64,000 nt of DNA from QYQD01 sp040754095 (GTDB taxonomy: Bacteria; Desulfobacterota; QYQD01). Both the position numbers and the translations under genes were made by a program. The notes beneath the pieces are model-generated. The model had not been told where the DNA came from, did no database searches, and saw only the letters and a list, made by a program, of their open reading frames with translations. The stretch is from positions 54,571-118,570 of the forward strand of contig JBFMFO010000007.1 in NCBI GenBank assembly GCA_040754095.1, given 5' to 3'. This document shows positions 18,138 to 26,854 of this stretch, in pieces (the first letter of the stretch is position 1; each line of letters opens with the position of its first letter).

Positions 18138-18297
18138 ATCTAACTCCCCAAATTTGGCCCTTTACTAAGCCGCCAGCACTCGGCTATCAGCGTTCAGCTA
18201 TCGGCATGAAGCCGGTCCACCGTTCACTGTTGACCGTTTACCGAAAGAAGATGCCGGACAACGGTTAACGGATAACAATCATGCTGACGGATGAAAA
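18138..18297. repeat. Low-complexity CAGC/TATCAGC repeat spacer
   Basis: 160 gene-free bases with repeated CGGCTATCAGC, GTTCAGCTATCGGC and CCGTTCACTGTTGACCG units. Similar units recur at 20661-20720, 35447-35475, 35655-35690 and 58650-58735. No promoter is evident. Confidence 0.5.
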
Positions 18298-19344
18298 CTA
18301 TCTAACCTCAATATAGGGCAGACGCTGTACCAATTTTTTGATTACCTTTTCGGCAACCTTATCGGCCGTTCTTATTCGTCCCCAATCCAGGACTAAGATA
18401 TCGTCTTCGCCCGTAGCCCCCAGTCGATCTGCCCAGATGATGGTCTTATTCGGAACATATAAAAGACGCAGGCCGATAACTGCCTCCGGTATAACCTGCC
18501 CTTTGGCGCCCAGGTCTTCGGTATATTTTTCCACTGTTCCGAGCAAGATGCCATCGACTTCAAGTTTCTTGCCCAGTGCCTGCAACGTATCATAGTCCAT
18601 TTCTCCCCGATACGGATAATTCTCTGAAACCAGGGTATTCCAGACCTTGCCATATTCAACGGTCGCCCAACCCGTTTTTTGCGCTATGCCCGAAAGGAAT
18701 AGATACGTGGCGATAACTCCGGCATCCCTGCGCGTGCTCAAGTTCCCAAAGGGCATTACCGCCACCCGGAAGCGCCATTTCTCTTGTTCCGCCTTATCCG
18801 GCGGTGTAAACCGCTTAAGAGGGGAAAAAAGTTCTTCAATTACTATAGGGGAGAGGCCATCCAGTGTCGTAATCTTACCCAGGCCAAGGACCGTTTTAAA
18901 TTCCTCCCCACTGCGGCCGGCATATCCGCCCCAGACAATATTCCCATCCGGCACGGATACCAGACGGGTAGAGATGGATAGTAACGGTTCATCAGAGCAT
19001 GAATTTACGCTTCCCAGCAGAATATAAGCGGCCCCAAGCCCGCGATCCATACTATGAATAATTTTATCCGAGAAACGCCCGGTGCTTCTAATTTCATGCC
19101 GCAACAGAAATCTTTCTACTACTTCATCAGGCACTATTTCAGCCCCGGCATCTTTAAACCACTGCCGTATATAGGGCATAACCTTTTCCACGGCCTCTTT
19201 CTTATCAGAAAGGTTCTCAAAAGGCATCAGCGCTATAGCTTTTCGAGCCAGCGGCAACCTGGCATCGCTATCGAGTGCTGTTCGCCCGGCACAGGAAGGT
19301 AAAAAAATAAGGAGAGTGAAGAGAAAAGGCAGTATTTTCCGCAT
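18298..19344 (-). CDS. Lipoprotein with two tandem TolB/CsgG-like domains
   Basis: A 348-residue lipoprotein (lipobox LPSC, Cys about residue 18). It contains two tandem copies of the same domain: residues 35-180 (AIALMPFENLSD, GAAYILLGSVNS) and 195-345 (VAVMPFGNLST, VDGILLGTVEKY). The domain resembles the TolB-N/CsgG/GNA1162 group, which forms periplasmic assemblies. The two smaller genes upstream carry one copy each. The sequence supports an envelope-assembly role only by family resemblance. Confidence 0.72.
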   Translation of the reverse strand: MRKILPFLFTLLIFLPSCAGRTALDSDARLPLARKAIALMPFENLSDKKEAVEKVMPYIRQWFKDAGAEIVPDEVVERFLLRHEIRSTGRFSDKIIHSMDRGLGAAYILLGSVNSCSDEPLLSISTRLVSVPDGNIVWGGYAGRSGEEFKTVLGLGKITTLDGLSPIVIEELFSPLKRFTPPDKAEQEKWRFRVAVMPFGNLSTRRDAGVIATYLFLSGIAQKTGWATVEYGKVWNTLVSENYPYRGEMDYDTLQALGKKLEVDGILLGTVEKYTEDLGAKGQVIPEAVIGLRLLYVPNKTIIWADRLGATGEDDILVLDWGRIRTADKVAEKVIKKLVQRLPYIEVR

Positions 19345-19460
19345 AGGGATGTTTCATAACTATCTAGAACCGTCTAGATTAAAGAGACTATAGGGTAGGT
19401 CCCGCCCTACCATCAATATTTTATTTCGAATTTCGATATTCGTATTTCGAATTTTACCCA
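19345..19460. other. Short spacer with AT-rich TTCGAAT repeats
   Basis: Contains GGTAGGTCCCGCCCTACC (a small hairpin) and tandem ATTTCGAATTTCGATATTCG units that recur at 45690-45710 and 48500-48532. No gene seen. Confidence 0.45.
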
Positions 19461-20042
19461 TCATGGATACAGTGTCCGGATTGCCTTTTTAACTACCTTT
19501 TCAGAGGCCTCGCTGATCGTATCTACACGCGCCCCAAAATGGCGGGTCCCAAAACCCGCCCCACCGGTAGAAGCGCTTACTGACCATACAATGGACCCGG
19601 AATCGGTCTCCGCCATGACTACGGAGATGGAAATTTCAGGAGCGGCAAAGGATCCACCTTTTGGTTCCTCATACCTTTCGACCGATCCGGTAAGAACGGC
19701 CTGTGCATTTAATGCCCTGCCAATCTCCTTGATCTGCTGAGGAGGCAGTGCTGTTACCGATTCCACTTTGACCGCCTTAAGGGTAGCCGAAAGATCGCCG
19801 GCTACGACCACATCCATCAAACCTGAAGCCAGAAGTTCATTAATTGCCAGTCTTCTGATCCTTTCAGAAGCGAACTTCTCATTGGTAAGATTATCAAAGG
19901 GCAATACGGCCACTTTCTTTATAAAGCTAAAGTCAAAGTCCTGGCGTATATAAAAACTCGGCCTGGGTGCACGAGAGCAACCAGAGAAGGTGAACGCCAG
20001 TAAAAGACAAATTATAAGGTAATAAGCCCGCTGTCGCTTCAT
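19461..20042 (-). CDS. TolB/CsgG-like lipoprotein B
   Basis: A 193-residue lipoprotein (lipobox FSGC, Cys about residue 22). Core: KKVAVLPFDNLTNEKFASER, then a helical LAINELLASGLMDVV segment, AQAVLTGSVERY and SGSIVWSVSAST. It is paralogous to the gene just upstream (same GTGFW/GAGFGTRHF ending). The 4-base ATGA overlap with that gene shows coupling, so the two products may form a hetero-oligomer. Function unknown; likely periplasmic face of the outer membrane. Confidence 0.75.
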   Translation of the reverse strand: MKRQRAYYLIICLLLAFTFSGCSRAPRPSFYIRQDFDFSFIKKVAVLPFDNLTNEKFASERIRRLAINELLASGLMDVVVAGDLSATLKAVKVESVTALPPQQIKEIGRALNAQAVLTGSVERYEEPKGGSFAAPEISISVVMAETDSGSIVWSVSASTGGAGFGTRHFGARVDTISEASEKVVKKAIRTLYP

Positions 20043-20671
20043 GGTAAAAACAGACTCCTTACTATAACCCTTACCGCATCCTCGGCTGTCTCGCCCAGGG
20101 TAGTACCTTCCGCCTTGAAATGCCTGCTCCAGAAGCCGGTTCCGCCGGACGTATATTGGGTCGAAGCAATAATTGCTCCCGAGGTAGTTTCCACCACAAT
20201 ACAGTGAATAGTTACCTCAGGATAGGATATCGTAACACCCCGCACCACTCCAAAGGCATGGACTGAACCCACCACTACCGCCGGAACCCGCAATCGCTGT
20301 CCGATAATCTTTATATTTTCAATATGCAAGGCACTGAGGGAGGTAATGCCGGCGCTCCGTATGGCATTTAATACCTCGCCAGGCTCGATAACATCTACAC
20401 GCCCCCTACGCAAAAGTTCTGTAATCATTAGATCTTGAACCTTTTTGCCTGCATACGGATCATTAGTCAGATTCTCAAAAGGCATAACCGCTACCTTTGT
20501 AATCTGACGAATATCAACGCCTGAACGCAAATAAGTCTTTCGGCCGGGTGCGCAGGCAGACAAAAATACAGGCATTAAGCACAAACAACACAACAGAACG
20601 ATTGTCCAAATTTGGTTTTTATCAGTTTTACGTATCACTGTCAACAAGAATGCCCTCCCGTATCCGTTCAC
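20039..20671 (-). CDS. TolB/CsgG-like lipoprotein A
   Basis: A 210-residue lipoprotein with lipobox LSAC (Cys about residue 40); the true start may be the later TTG or an internal site, because the first 18 residues overlap a repeat-rich spacer. Core ITKVAVMPFENLTNDPYAGK, VPAVVVGSVHAFG, SGAIIASTQY and GTGFWSRHF. It is closely related in layout to the following gene. It sits directly downstream of the beta-barrel gene, which fits a role in barrel or cytochrome export. Confidence 0.73.
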   Translation of the reverse strand: MNGYGRAFLLTVIRKTDKNQIWTIVLLCCLCLMPVFLSACAPGRKTYLRSGVDIRQITKVAVMPFENLTNDPYAGKKVQDLMITELLRRGRVDVIEPGEVLNAIRSAGITSLSALHIENIKIIGQRLRVPAVVVGSVHAFGVVRGVTISYPEVTIHCIVVETTSGAIIASTQYTSGGTGFWSRHFKAEGTTLGETAEDAVRVIVRSLFLP

Positions 20672-20732
20672 TGTTGTCCGTAAGAACCTGAAAAGCGTTT
20701 TTTCGGTGAACGGTTAACGCTGACTACCTCCC

Positions 20733-23081
20733 TTAGAACCGTCCGGTGAAGGATAATCCCCAAGTATGGGTATCCGTTTTAGATGACGATTTAACACGCC
20801 CAAGGGAATAATTAAACTGAAAATCCATGTACTTGTTTATCTGCCACCTATTCTGGAAGGTAAGGGTCTGGTTTTTTGTATCTCCCGAGTCCGTCTCCTG
20901 GGCGCTTAGATTAAAATTCAGTACGGGAACCGGGAGCCAATCTATACTGTAAGTCTGGCCAAAAGTACTGGCAGTTCCTGTATCAGCAGTCTGAAGCGAG
21001 GCCATAAAATTTAATAGCGCACTAGGGCGATAAGTCAAGACCAGGGACTGCTGGTTGGAGGCCGTACCAGGCGAAGGCCAGCTAAAACCATACGTGAAGG
21101 TTCCACTTAGCCTGCGTGTCAGTATAGCATTTATATTACCGTTAAGAGAAAGGGTATCGGTAGTGAGATTAGTCTGAAAGGACTCCGAGGTCGTATAATT
21201 CAGGTCTGTAACCATATTGACACCATCGTACAATTTAGCCAGCGTACTAAAGAGAAGGGAGTCGCTTATGGTCTGTTTCTCGGAAAAACTGTACTGCTCA
21301 CTACGTGTCGCGGAAAATGTGGCATCCAGCGTATCAAGAAGCGGAGAATTAAGGGAAAAGGCGTACGTATTGGATGCCGAATCGGTGGTCCCCTCCGTAT
21401 CCCACGAGTCCTGCCTTTGGAAACGCAAGGAGGTCATAAGCTTTGTATAGGGCTGCCAGTTAACGGAAGGACCCCAGCTCCGCGTAGTAGTTCCGCTTGA
21501 TGCGCCTTCCCCCCCTTTTTGGGTCTTGCTGAAAATGGTTGAAAAAAGATTACTCGCCGCCTCGGAAAGGGATGATGGTTCTTCATCGTTGCGCGTCAGG
21601 TAAAAACTGAATGAAACCGACAAATCAGGCCTGGCCTTCAAGCTGGTGTTGAAATTCAGACCCTGATCGAACCGGTCGGTAATATCGGTTTTTTCCGTCT
21701 CGTCACCATAGGCCTCTATCTCTGTGATATATACGTTAGCAGTGGCTGTTTCCGAGGTATTGACGATCTTGAAAAATCTGGCGGTCGTAGGTGTAAAGCT
21801 TACCTCGTAAAAATAAACGTCTTCTGTCGTCGAGGTGCTCGGAGCCGGAGAAGCGGCGCCGGTTATTGCGGTCCAGTTCGATGCCGTGGTACCCGAGTAA
21901 ACAGTAAAGGTCAGTGTATCACTAAAAGTGGAGGTCTTAGCTATGTTTGTGTAAATGCGAAGGTTCTTCACTGACTTGGTACTGGTCAGTTCCATGCCTA
22001 TATTATGTTGGACATTTGTATCCCCCACTGTATCCCCGACATTAATAGTAGTTATAGCCGTGCTTTTGTCCCCATCGATGAGGGCATTTTGCGTCTCGAG
22101 CGTGAGCGTCAGTGGTGTTGGGCTGACTGTACTGTCCTGCTTATGAAGCCCCAGAAAAGGCGTTCGCTCTACTGTAACCACCGCGGCTGTGGAAAAAGTA
22201 TCCGTAATATTACGGTTATAGTTGGCCTGGTAACTGGCGTTAATCGGCAGCTTGCCGTTAAAAAATGATTGGCTGTAGTCCAGCCGGCCATTATGTGTGT
22301 GCGCCTCTCTCTCGGTGCGATAGACATCGCCCGAGGGGGCATCCTCTGTGGTCTGGGTAAGGTAATAATTATAGTAGAGCTTGAAGGGGGCGTAATTATA
22401 ACTTGTATTCAGGAGATAGGTGTCGGTAGTTGTATCGAGGCGCGTGGGCGAAAGATAATCAAAATCCCGTTTACGGCCCCACTGCAAGGCCAGGGTCGGC
22501 AAATCATGTGGAGATATATCAAAGCGGGCATAGGTATAATCGCCGGTCTTTCGTACCTCATCAGCCAAAGATGCGCCGCTCCAGGTCTCTGTACGTTGAT
22601 AGCCGGCGCTGGCATTATAATAAGGATTATGCAGGCTGAATTCAATCTGCGGCTCAGCGCCCTGGTTATAAGTTTTGGTGGTTATGCTGTCCTGGGTAGA
22701 AGAAGTTTTGTTGTGATTGGCCCGGAAGTTGAGAGTATAAGAAAGCACGGGCGTAATTTCATCGGCCAGATTTAAATAATAATTTTGAGAAAAATTATAA
22801 CTGTCGCTTGTTTTAACTCCATCCTTTTTTTGTTTGGTTGCGTTATAACGAAGATCGGCCGTGCCGCCTATACCTACTGCCCATGCAGATGGGCCAGGAT
22901 AAGTTATAAGCACGGCCAGGGCTATAACTACCCTCCACAACCTTCGTAGGGCAGGCATTTTGTTCGCCCAGGTCGAAGATATCCGCCTTCGGCGGATGCG
23001 AATCTGTTCGCCATAGGCGAATCTGTCTGAGGCACGACCTATGGCACGACTGGTCATCACCTTTAAAAGTTTAACATCCAA
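20733..23081 (-). CDS. Large outer-membrane beta-barrel with inserted discoidin-like domain
   Basis: Up to 782 residues. The signal peptide starts at MPALRRLWR (ATG 22958); the first 41 codons from 23081 are encoded by a dispersed repeat, so 22958 is the more likely start. The mature part alternates short amphipathic strands rich in Tyr, Ser and Thr with NNY/NYN signatures and ends in GLSFTGRF, the C-terminal Phe needed by the BAM machinery. Residues about 320-460 form a separate jelly-roll-like (F5/8-type) segment (FTVYSGTTASNWTAI, ARFFKIVNTSE, YITEIEAYGDE), probably surface-exposed. No haem motif. In context it should be the porin sheath of the conduit. Confidence 0.78.
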   Translation of the reverse strand: MDVKLLKVMTSRAIGRASDRFAYGEQIRIRRRRISSTWANKMPALRRLWRVVIALAVLITYPGPSAWAVGIGGTADLRYNATKQKKDGVKTSDSYNFSQNYYLNLADEITPVLSYTLNFRANHNKTSSTQDSITTKTYNQGAEPQIEFSLHNPYYNASAGYQRTETWSGASLADEVRKTGDYTYARFDISPHDLPTLALQWGRKRDFDYLSPTRLDTTTDTYLLNTSYNYAPFKLYYNYYLTQTTEDAPSGDVYRTEREAHTHNGRLDYSQSFFNGKLPINASYQANYNRNITDTFSTAAVVTVERTPFLGLHKQDSTVSPTPLTLTLETQNALIDGDKSTAITTINVGDTVGDTNVQHNIGMELTSTKSVKNLRIYTNIAKTSTFSDTLTFTVYSGTTASNWTAITGAASPAPSTSTTEDVYFYEVSFTPTTARFFKIVNTSETATANVYITEIEAYGDETEKTDITDRFDQGLNFNTSLKARPDLSVSFSFYLTRNDEEPSSLSEAASNLFSTIFSKTQKGGEGASSGTTTRSWGPSVNWQPYTKLMTSLRFQRQDSWDTEGTTDSASNTYAFSLNSPLLDTLDATFSATRSEQYSFSEKQTISDSLLFSTLAKLYDGVNMVTDLNYTTSESFQTNLTTDTLSLNGNINAILTRRLSGTFTYGFSWPSPGTASNQQSLVLTYRPSALLNFMASLQTADTGTASTFGQTYSIDWLPVPVLNFNLSAQETDSGDTKNQTLTFQNRWQINKYMDFQFNYSLGRVKSSSKTDTHTWGLSFTGRF
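22961..23048. repeat. Dispersed repeat (GGCACGA/AGATTCGCC type) under the OMP N-terminus
   Basis: Contains ATCCGCCTTCGGCGGAT (palindrome) and CGCCATAGGCGAATCTGTC followed by TGAGGCACGACC. Related copies lie at 38799-38832, 48563-48613 and 54958-55010. If 23081 is used as the start, this repeat is translated. Confidence 0.65.
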
Positions 23082-23098
23082 CCCTTATCCTCAGTCTA

Positions 23099-24685
23099 TC
23101 AAAAAGGAACCATCGTAATCTCATAAGGCTTGCTACCTACGGGAATATTCTTGATCAATCGCCGGCTAGTCTTATCTATAACGTGAACTATGCCATCTTC
23201 ACGATCCACGACATAAAGCTTTCTACTTTCGGGGTCCAGGGCCATGGATTGGTGAAACCCACTCACATCGATCACTCCCGTAACGGGCGTCATAATAGAT
23301 TTCAAGGATGCAGCTATATCCTCCACCGGAGTCTTAAGGAAGAGCAATTCACCGGGCCGCTCCTTTAAAAGATACAGCCTCAGAAAAAGGGCATCGACCG
23401 CAATGTCCACCCCGCCCGTGCCCACATTGGTTAAGGTGGTTACTGCGTCCGAGGTGGAGCCATCCATGATTTTTAAGGCGTCGATGATTGAGATCGTATC
23501 AGAGGCATTGTTAGCTACATAGACCTTACCCCGCTCTACATCTACGTCCAAGGCCGTCGGATTCCAGCCCACAGTTAAGGTATGGGTATCTTGCACGGCC
23601 AGCGTAGAGGTATTAAAAACGATAACGGATACGGTGTTGGTCTTACTATTGGCTACGTATATGTGCAGGTGTTGATCCCGATAATCCCTCCAGCGATTTA
23701 ACCGACTGGCCGTCAGCCCTTTCATATTATATATGGTGTCCGTGGAGGGATCGGTGATTATGGCTATAGGGCCGACGCCTACCCTGACCTGTTCAATCTC
23801 TTCATAATTATCCGTATCTATTATGGAGACATTGTTAGAGGCGTAATTGGCCACAAATAGACATTCCTTGCCTGACCGGGTCTGCGCTGCGGCAATGGCC
23901 CGGGGTTGTCTCCCAAATGATATCGGTATGGTCTGCTCGACCTGATTCAGGGTTGGATCAATGACCGTAATGTTATTCGACCTGGAATTGGCCACATATA
24001 CCCTTAGCCTGGTCTTTTTTGTACCGGCGGCCAGGCCGCATGGCGCCTTTCCTACCGCTATGGTAGAAACGACCTCGTCCCATTCTCTGTTTATAACCGT
24101 TACATTGTCTGACCCTTCATTGGTTACATAAGCCAGTTGACTTCTTACCCCGCGAATATCTGTCTTCAGCGCAAATGCTGGGATAAACAGATAATTATCC
24201 GCTATAGACCCCTCTACATCCCAGTTGATAAAAACTGACGTATCCTGCCCCTTGACTATCCTGAAGTTAAAATCCATCTCCAGGCCTTCGGAAGGGATGG
24301 AAAGGTCTGCGGCCTTATTTTTCTTAATGACCTGTGCCCGGTCAAAGGTAAAGCGCAGCCTTTCATAGGGCCTGGCCGCAAGTTTGCTTTCTGCGAGGAT
24401 GATCTGGCGTCCGATTATACCCCGGGAGTTTATCGGTTGAAGTTTAAGCGGCAACTCTTCCCAGCCGCCTTCATCGCTGAAGACGCCAATGCTGCTGAGG
24501 CTAAAGGTGAGATTCAGGCCGGTCTGCGGCGGGCCATTCAAAAACAGAACGAGTCTGCCCTGTGGCCGGCTATCCATCGGTTCGGCCGGATGTTTTTCCT
24601 TTAGCCCGGCACAGCTCCAGCACAGAGTGATTACGAGAAGAAGAGACAAACAAAGTAAATAATATTTATGAAGGATTTTGTACAT
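23099..24685 (-). CDS. YVTN beta-propeller lipoprotein with N-terminal beta domain
   Basis: A 528-residue exported protein; the signal segment ends LCWSC-AG, a near-lipobox. Residues about 40-175 form a beta-rich domain (RLVLFLNGPPQTGLNLTFSL...PYERLRFTFDRAQV) loosely like DUF4382. Residues 180-528 are a YVTN propeller with blades such as VTNEGSDNVTVINREWDEVV, VANSRSNNITVIDPTLNQV, VANYASNNVSIIDTDNYEEI and VANNASDTISIIDALKI. First gene of the conduit operon, with GGAGGAGG before the ATG and the barrel gene 17 bases on. Likely a surface or periplasmic scaffold. Confidence 0.82.
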   Translation of the reverse strand: MYKILHKYYLLCLSLLLVITLCWSCAGLKEKHPAEPMDSRPQGRLVLFLNGPPQTGLNLTFSLSSIGVFSDEGGWEELPLKLQPINSRGIIGRQIILAESKLAARPYERLRFTFDRAQVIKKNKAADLSIPSEGLEMDFNFRIVKGQDTSVFINWDVEGSIADNYLFIPAFALKTDIRGVRSQLAYVTNEGSDNVTVINREWDEVVSTIAVGKAPCGLAAGTKKTRLRVYVANSRSNNITVIDPTLNQVEQTIPISFGRQPRAIAAAQTRSGKECLFVANYASNNVSIIDTDNYEEIEQVRVGVGPIAIITDPSTDTIYNMKGLTASRLNRWRDYRDQHLHIYVANSKTNTVSVIVFNTSTLAVQDTHTLTVGWNPTALDVDVERGKVYVANNASDTISIIDALKIMDGSTSDAVTTLTNVGTGGVDIAVDALFLRLYLLKERPGELLFLKTPVEDIAASLKSIMTPVTGVIDVSGFHQSMALDPESRKLYVVDREDGIVHVIDKTSRRLIKNIPVGSKPYEITMVPF

Positions 24686-24784
24686 GCATCCTCCTCCCTG
24701 AGAGCATAAAGCCCCTTGTATCTATTACTATATCGGCCACTTTAGTCATTAAGGAAATAGGGGAAATAAAAAAACTTTTTTTGC

Positions 24785-24811
24785 TTTATATGAGTTAGAT
24801 ATGATTGTCAA
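24785..24811 (-). promoter_or_regulatory. Possible sigma70 promoter of the conduit operon
   Basis: On the minus strand TTGACA (24811-24806) then TATAAA (24790-24785) with a short 15-base spacer, or TAAAGC with 17. About 95 bases before the first start codon. Spacing is not ideal. Confidence 0.35.
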
Positions 24812-24983
24812 GGACAAAGGCGGAAAGGCCCGGACGGGTATAGAAAGCTTTCCAGCCGGTGATAGAGAAGGAAGAAAATATTTTTTGAATGGGAATTCAT
24901 TTTATACTGGAAATAATCAATAACTTTCTGCTATAATTCTACCGGTGATTTTTTTGGCAATGTCAAAAGTTCCATGAAAAACA

Positions 24984-25214
24984 AACCACAGAGTACACCG
25001 AGAAAGCAAAGAATTCTCAAAAAATGAAAAGAAAAAGAACGACAGTTAAAGAAAAAAGCATTTCTCCGGGTACTCCTCGAATCTCTGTGCTCTCCAGTGT
25101 AGTTCCTGGCGTATTCTGGAACAAAAGAACGAGAATACTGGGGGATCATGGAGGGAGAAGGCAATTCTTACTTTAATTTCTTGATATACTGCGTTTTCTC
25201 TGTGCTCTGTGGTT
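24984..25214. repeat. Inverted-end intergenic repeat, long copy
   Basis: Begins AACCACAGAG and ends CTCTGTGGTT. The right end (TTGATATACTGCG, TTTTCTCTGTGCTC) matches 8880-8914 and 61157-61185. The longer interior suggests a non-autonomous (MITE-like) element or a nested insertion. Confidence 0.65.
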
Positions 25215-25252
25215 AGCTTTTGACAATACAATTTTTTAAAAGGAGGAGTTTC

Positions 25253-25930
25253 ATGAACATCTTAATTTTTGGTCCAAACGGAAGCGGCAAGGGAACGCAG
25301 GGGGCAATTGTTCAGAAGAAGTACAATATCCCCCACATCGAATCGGGCGCCATATTCAGAAAGAATATAGGCGGAGGTACAGAGCTGGGGAAAAAGGCCA
25401 AGGCATACATTGACCGGGGAGATCTGGTGCCGGATGACATCACCATCCCCATGATCCTCAACCGGCTTAAGGAGGATGATTGTAAAAAGGGGTGGCTTCT
25501 GGACGGCTTCCCGCGTAACGTTGTCCAGGCCGAGGCCCTGCACAAGGCGCTTAGTGATGCGGGCATCAAGCTTGACTATGTCGTGGAGATCGCCCTGGAC
25601 CGCAAGACAGCCGCGGACAGGATTATGGGCAGAAGGCTCTGCGTCAATGACAACAACCATCCAAATCATGTCTATATTGATGCCATCAAGCCGGTAGAAA
25701 AAGATGGGAAATTGGTCTGCCGAGTCTGCGGGGGTGATTTGAAGACTCGGGCCGATGACCAGGATACGGCCGCTATTGATAAGAGGCATGATATTTATTA
25801 CGATACCAACAGCGGCACCATGGCGGCAGTCAACTATTTCAAAAAGGTGCCGGGGCCAAAGGTAGTTGCCGTGGATGGTGCGCCGCCCATCAATGTGGTC
25901 TCAGAGAAATTGATGGCCCAGTTGGCCTAA
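25253..25930 (+). CDS. adk: Adenylate kinase (zinc-LID type)
   Basis: A 225-residue cytosolic enzyme interconverting AMP + ATP and 2 ADP. Start at ATG 25253 with AAGGAGGAG 5 bases upstream; an earlier ATG at 25220 lacks one. The P-loop GPNGSGKGTQG departs from the usual GxPGxGKGT at the second residue. AMP site ESGAIFRKN; DGFPRN; the LID has Cys pairs (C in GRRLCVND and CRVCGG), which suggests a metal-binding LID. The C-terminal 35 residues depart from E. coli Adk. Single-gene unit closed by the terminator at 25955. Confidence 0.85.
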   Translation: MNILIFGPNGSGKGTQGAIVQKKYNIPHIESGAIFRKNIGGGTELGKKAKAYIDRGDLVPDDITIPMILNRLKEDDCKKGWLLDGFPRNVVQAEALHKALSDAGIKLDYVVEIALDRKTAADRIMGRRLCVNDNNHPNHVYIDAIKPVEKDGKLVCRVCGGDLKTRADDQDTAAIDKRHDIYYDTNSGTMAAVNYFKKVPGPKVVAVDGAPPINVVSEKLMAQLA

Positions 25931-25954
25931 CCTGATACCCTCCATATTTGCAAA

Positions 25955-25983
25955 AAAGAGGCGGGAGAATCTCCCGCCTCTTT
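25955..25983. terminator. Bidirectional intrinsic terminator between adk and birA
   Basis: Perfect 10-bp stem GAGGCGGGAG (25958-25967) / CTCCCGCCTC (25971-25980), loop AAT, flanked by A6 on the left and TTT on the right. Serves both convergent genes. Confidence 0.9.
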
Positions 25984-26044
25984 CATAAATTCTCAGGCCG
26001 CTATTTCCCCTAAGGTTCGAAGATGCGCCGAGGTGTGCAATGTC

Positions 26045-26854
26045 TCATTTTTCCCACCTTATGACTTCACCGGATAAGATACGCCGGATCTGTCCGGCCT
26101 GATCCCGAAGGAGCAAAGCGCCGGATAGATCCACATCGACGATGGTCCCTTCCAGTTCTTTTTCTCCGGAGGATATCCTGACACGGGCGCCGATGATAAC
26201 ACATCTCTTACGCCAAGCATCCAGGATGGGCTGAAACGCCCCCTTTTTGAATAATTCATACCATCTTCCCAAATGCATAAGTATGGCCTGCATGAGATCG
26301 GCGCGAGAGATGTCTTGTCCGCCGACCATGGCCAGGGACGTTGAGGTTTCCTGCAGTTCAGGAAGGAACTCTTCGCGGCGTGTGTAAACATTTATGCCAA
26401 TTCCGAGGATAACATAGGGTGAGGCGATATCGCCGTAAAGCTCTGTCAGTATGCCGGCTAATTTTTTACCTGCCAACAGGAGGTCGTTAGGCCACTTGAT
26501 AACAGGGTGAAGGCCGATGGTTTCTTCTATAGATTCGGCAACGGCTGTTCCCGCCAGCAGCGTGATTTTGGGGAGGTCGGATGGATCAAGCCGGGGCCGG
26601 AGGACGATGGAAAAATAGAGGCCGGCGCCGGTAGGTGAATGCCACGTCCGGCCCAGACGCCCCCGCCCTTTGGTCTGGGCTTCGGCAATAACTATAGTCC
26701 CCTCCGGAGCGCCTTTTTCTGCCAGGTCTCTCGCTACATCATTTGTGGAGCCGGTGGTTGATAGATACTGAACCTCTCCTTGTGCGAACGGGGTGTTTTT
26801 AAGCCTGCTGGTAAGTAATACAACATCTATAGGATCGCTTTCTGAAAAACTCAT
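26045..26854 (-). CDS. birA: Biotin--[acetyl-CoA-carboxylase] ligase
   Basis: A 269-residue biotin protein ligase that activates biotin to biotinyl-AMP and attaches it to carrier proteins. Catalytic loop GRGRLGRTWHSP (about 67-78), KWPNDLLL (119-126) and LGIGINV. A C-terminal SH3-like lobe follows (ISSGEKELEGTIVDVDLSGA). The N-terminal helix-turn-helix of E. coli BirA is absent, so it should not be a repressor. Its ATG overlaps the stop of the radical SAM gene by 4 bases, and it is the last gene of the operon starting at rpoZ. Confidence 0.92.
   Translation of the reverse strand: MSFSESDPIDVVLLTSRLKNTPFAQGEVQYLSTTGSTNDVARDLAEKGAPEGTIVIAEAQTKGRGRLGRTWHSPTGAGLYFSIVLRPRLDPSDLPKITLLAGTAVAESIEETIGLHPVIKWPNDLLLAGKKLAGILTELYGDIASPYVILGIGINVYTRREEFLPELQETSTSLAMVGGQDISRADLMQAILMHLGRWYELFKKGAFQPILDAWRKRCVIIGARVRISSGEKELEGTIVDVDLSGALLLRDQAGQIRRILSGEVIRWEK

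Larger units (their letters stand above)
24686..25252. other. 567-base divergent gene-free region
   Basis: Lies between the conduit operon (minus) and adk (plus). It holds a possible minus-strand promoter (24785-24811) and a 231-bp repeat element (24984-25214). Reading frames inside are short and composed of repeat sequence. I see no RNA gene. Confidence 0.5.
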
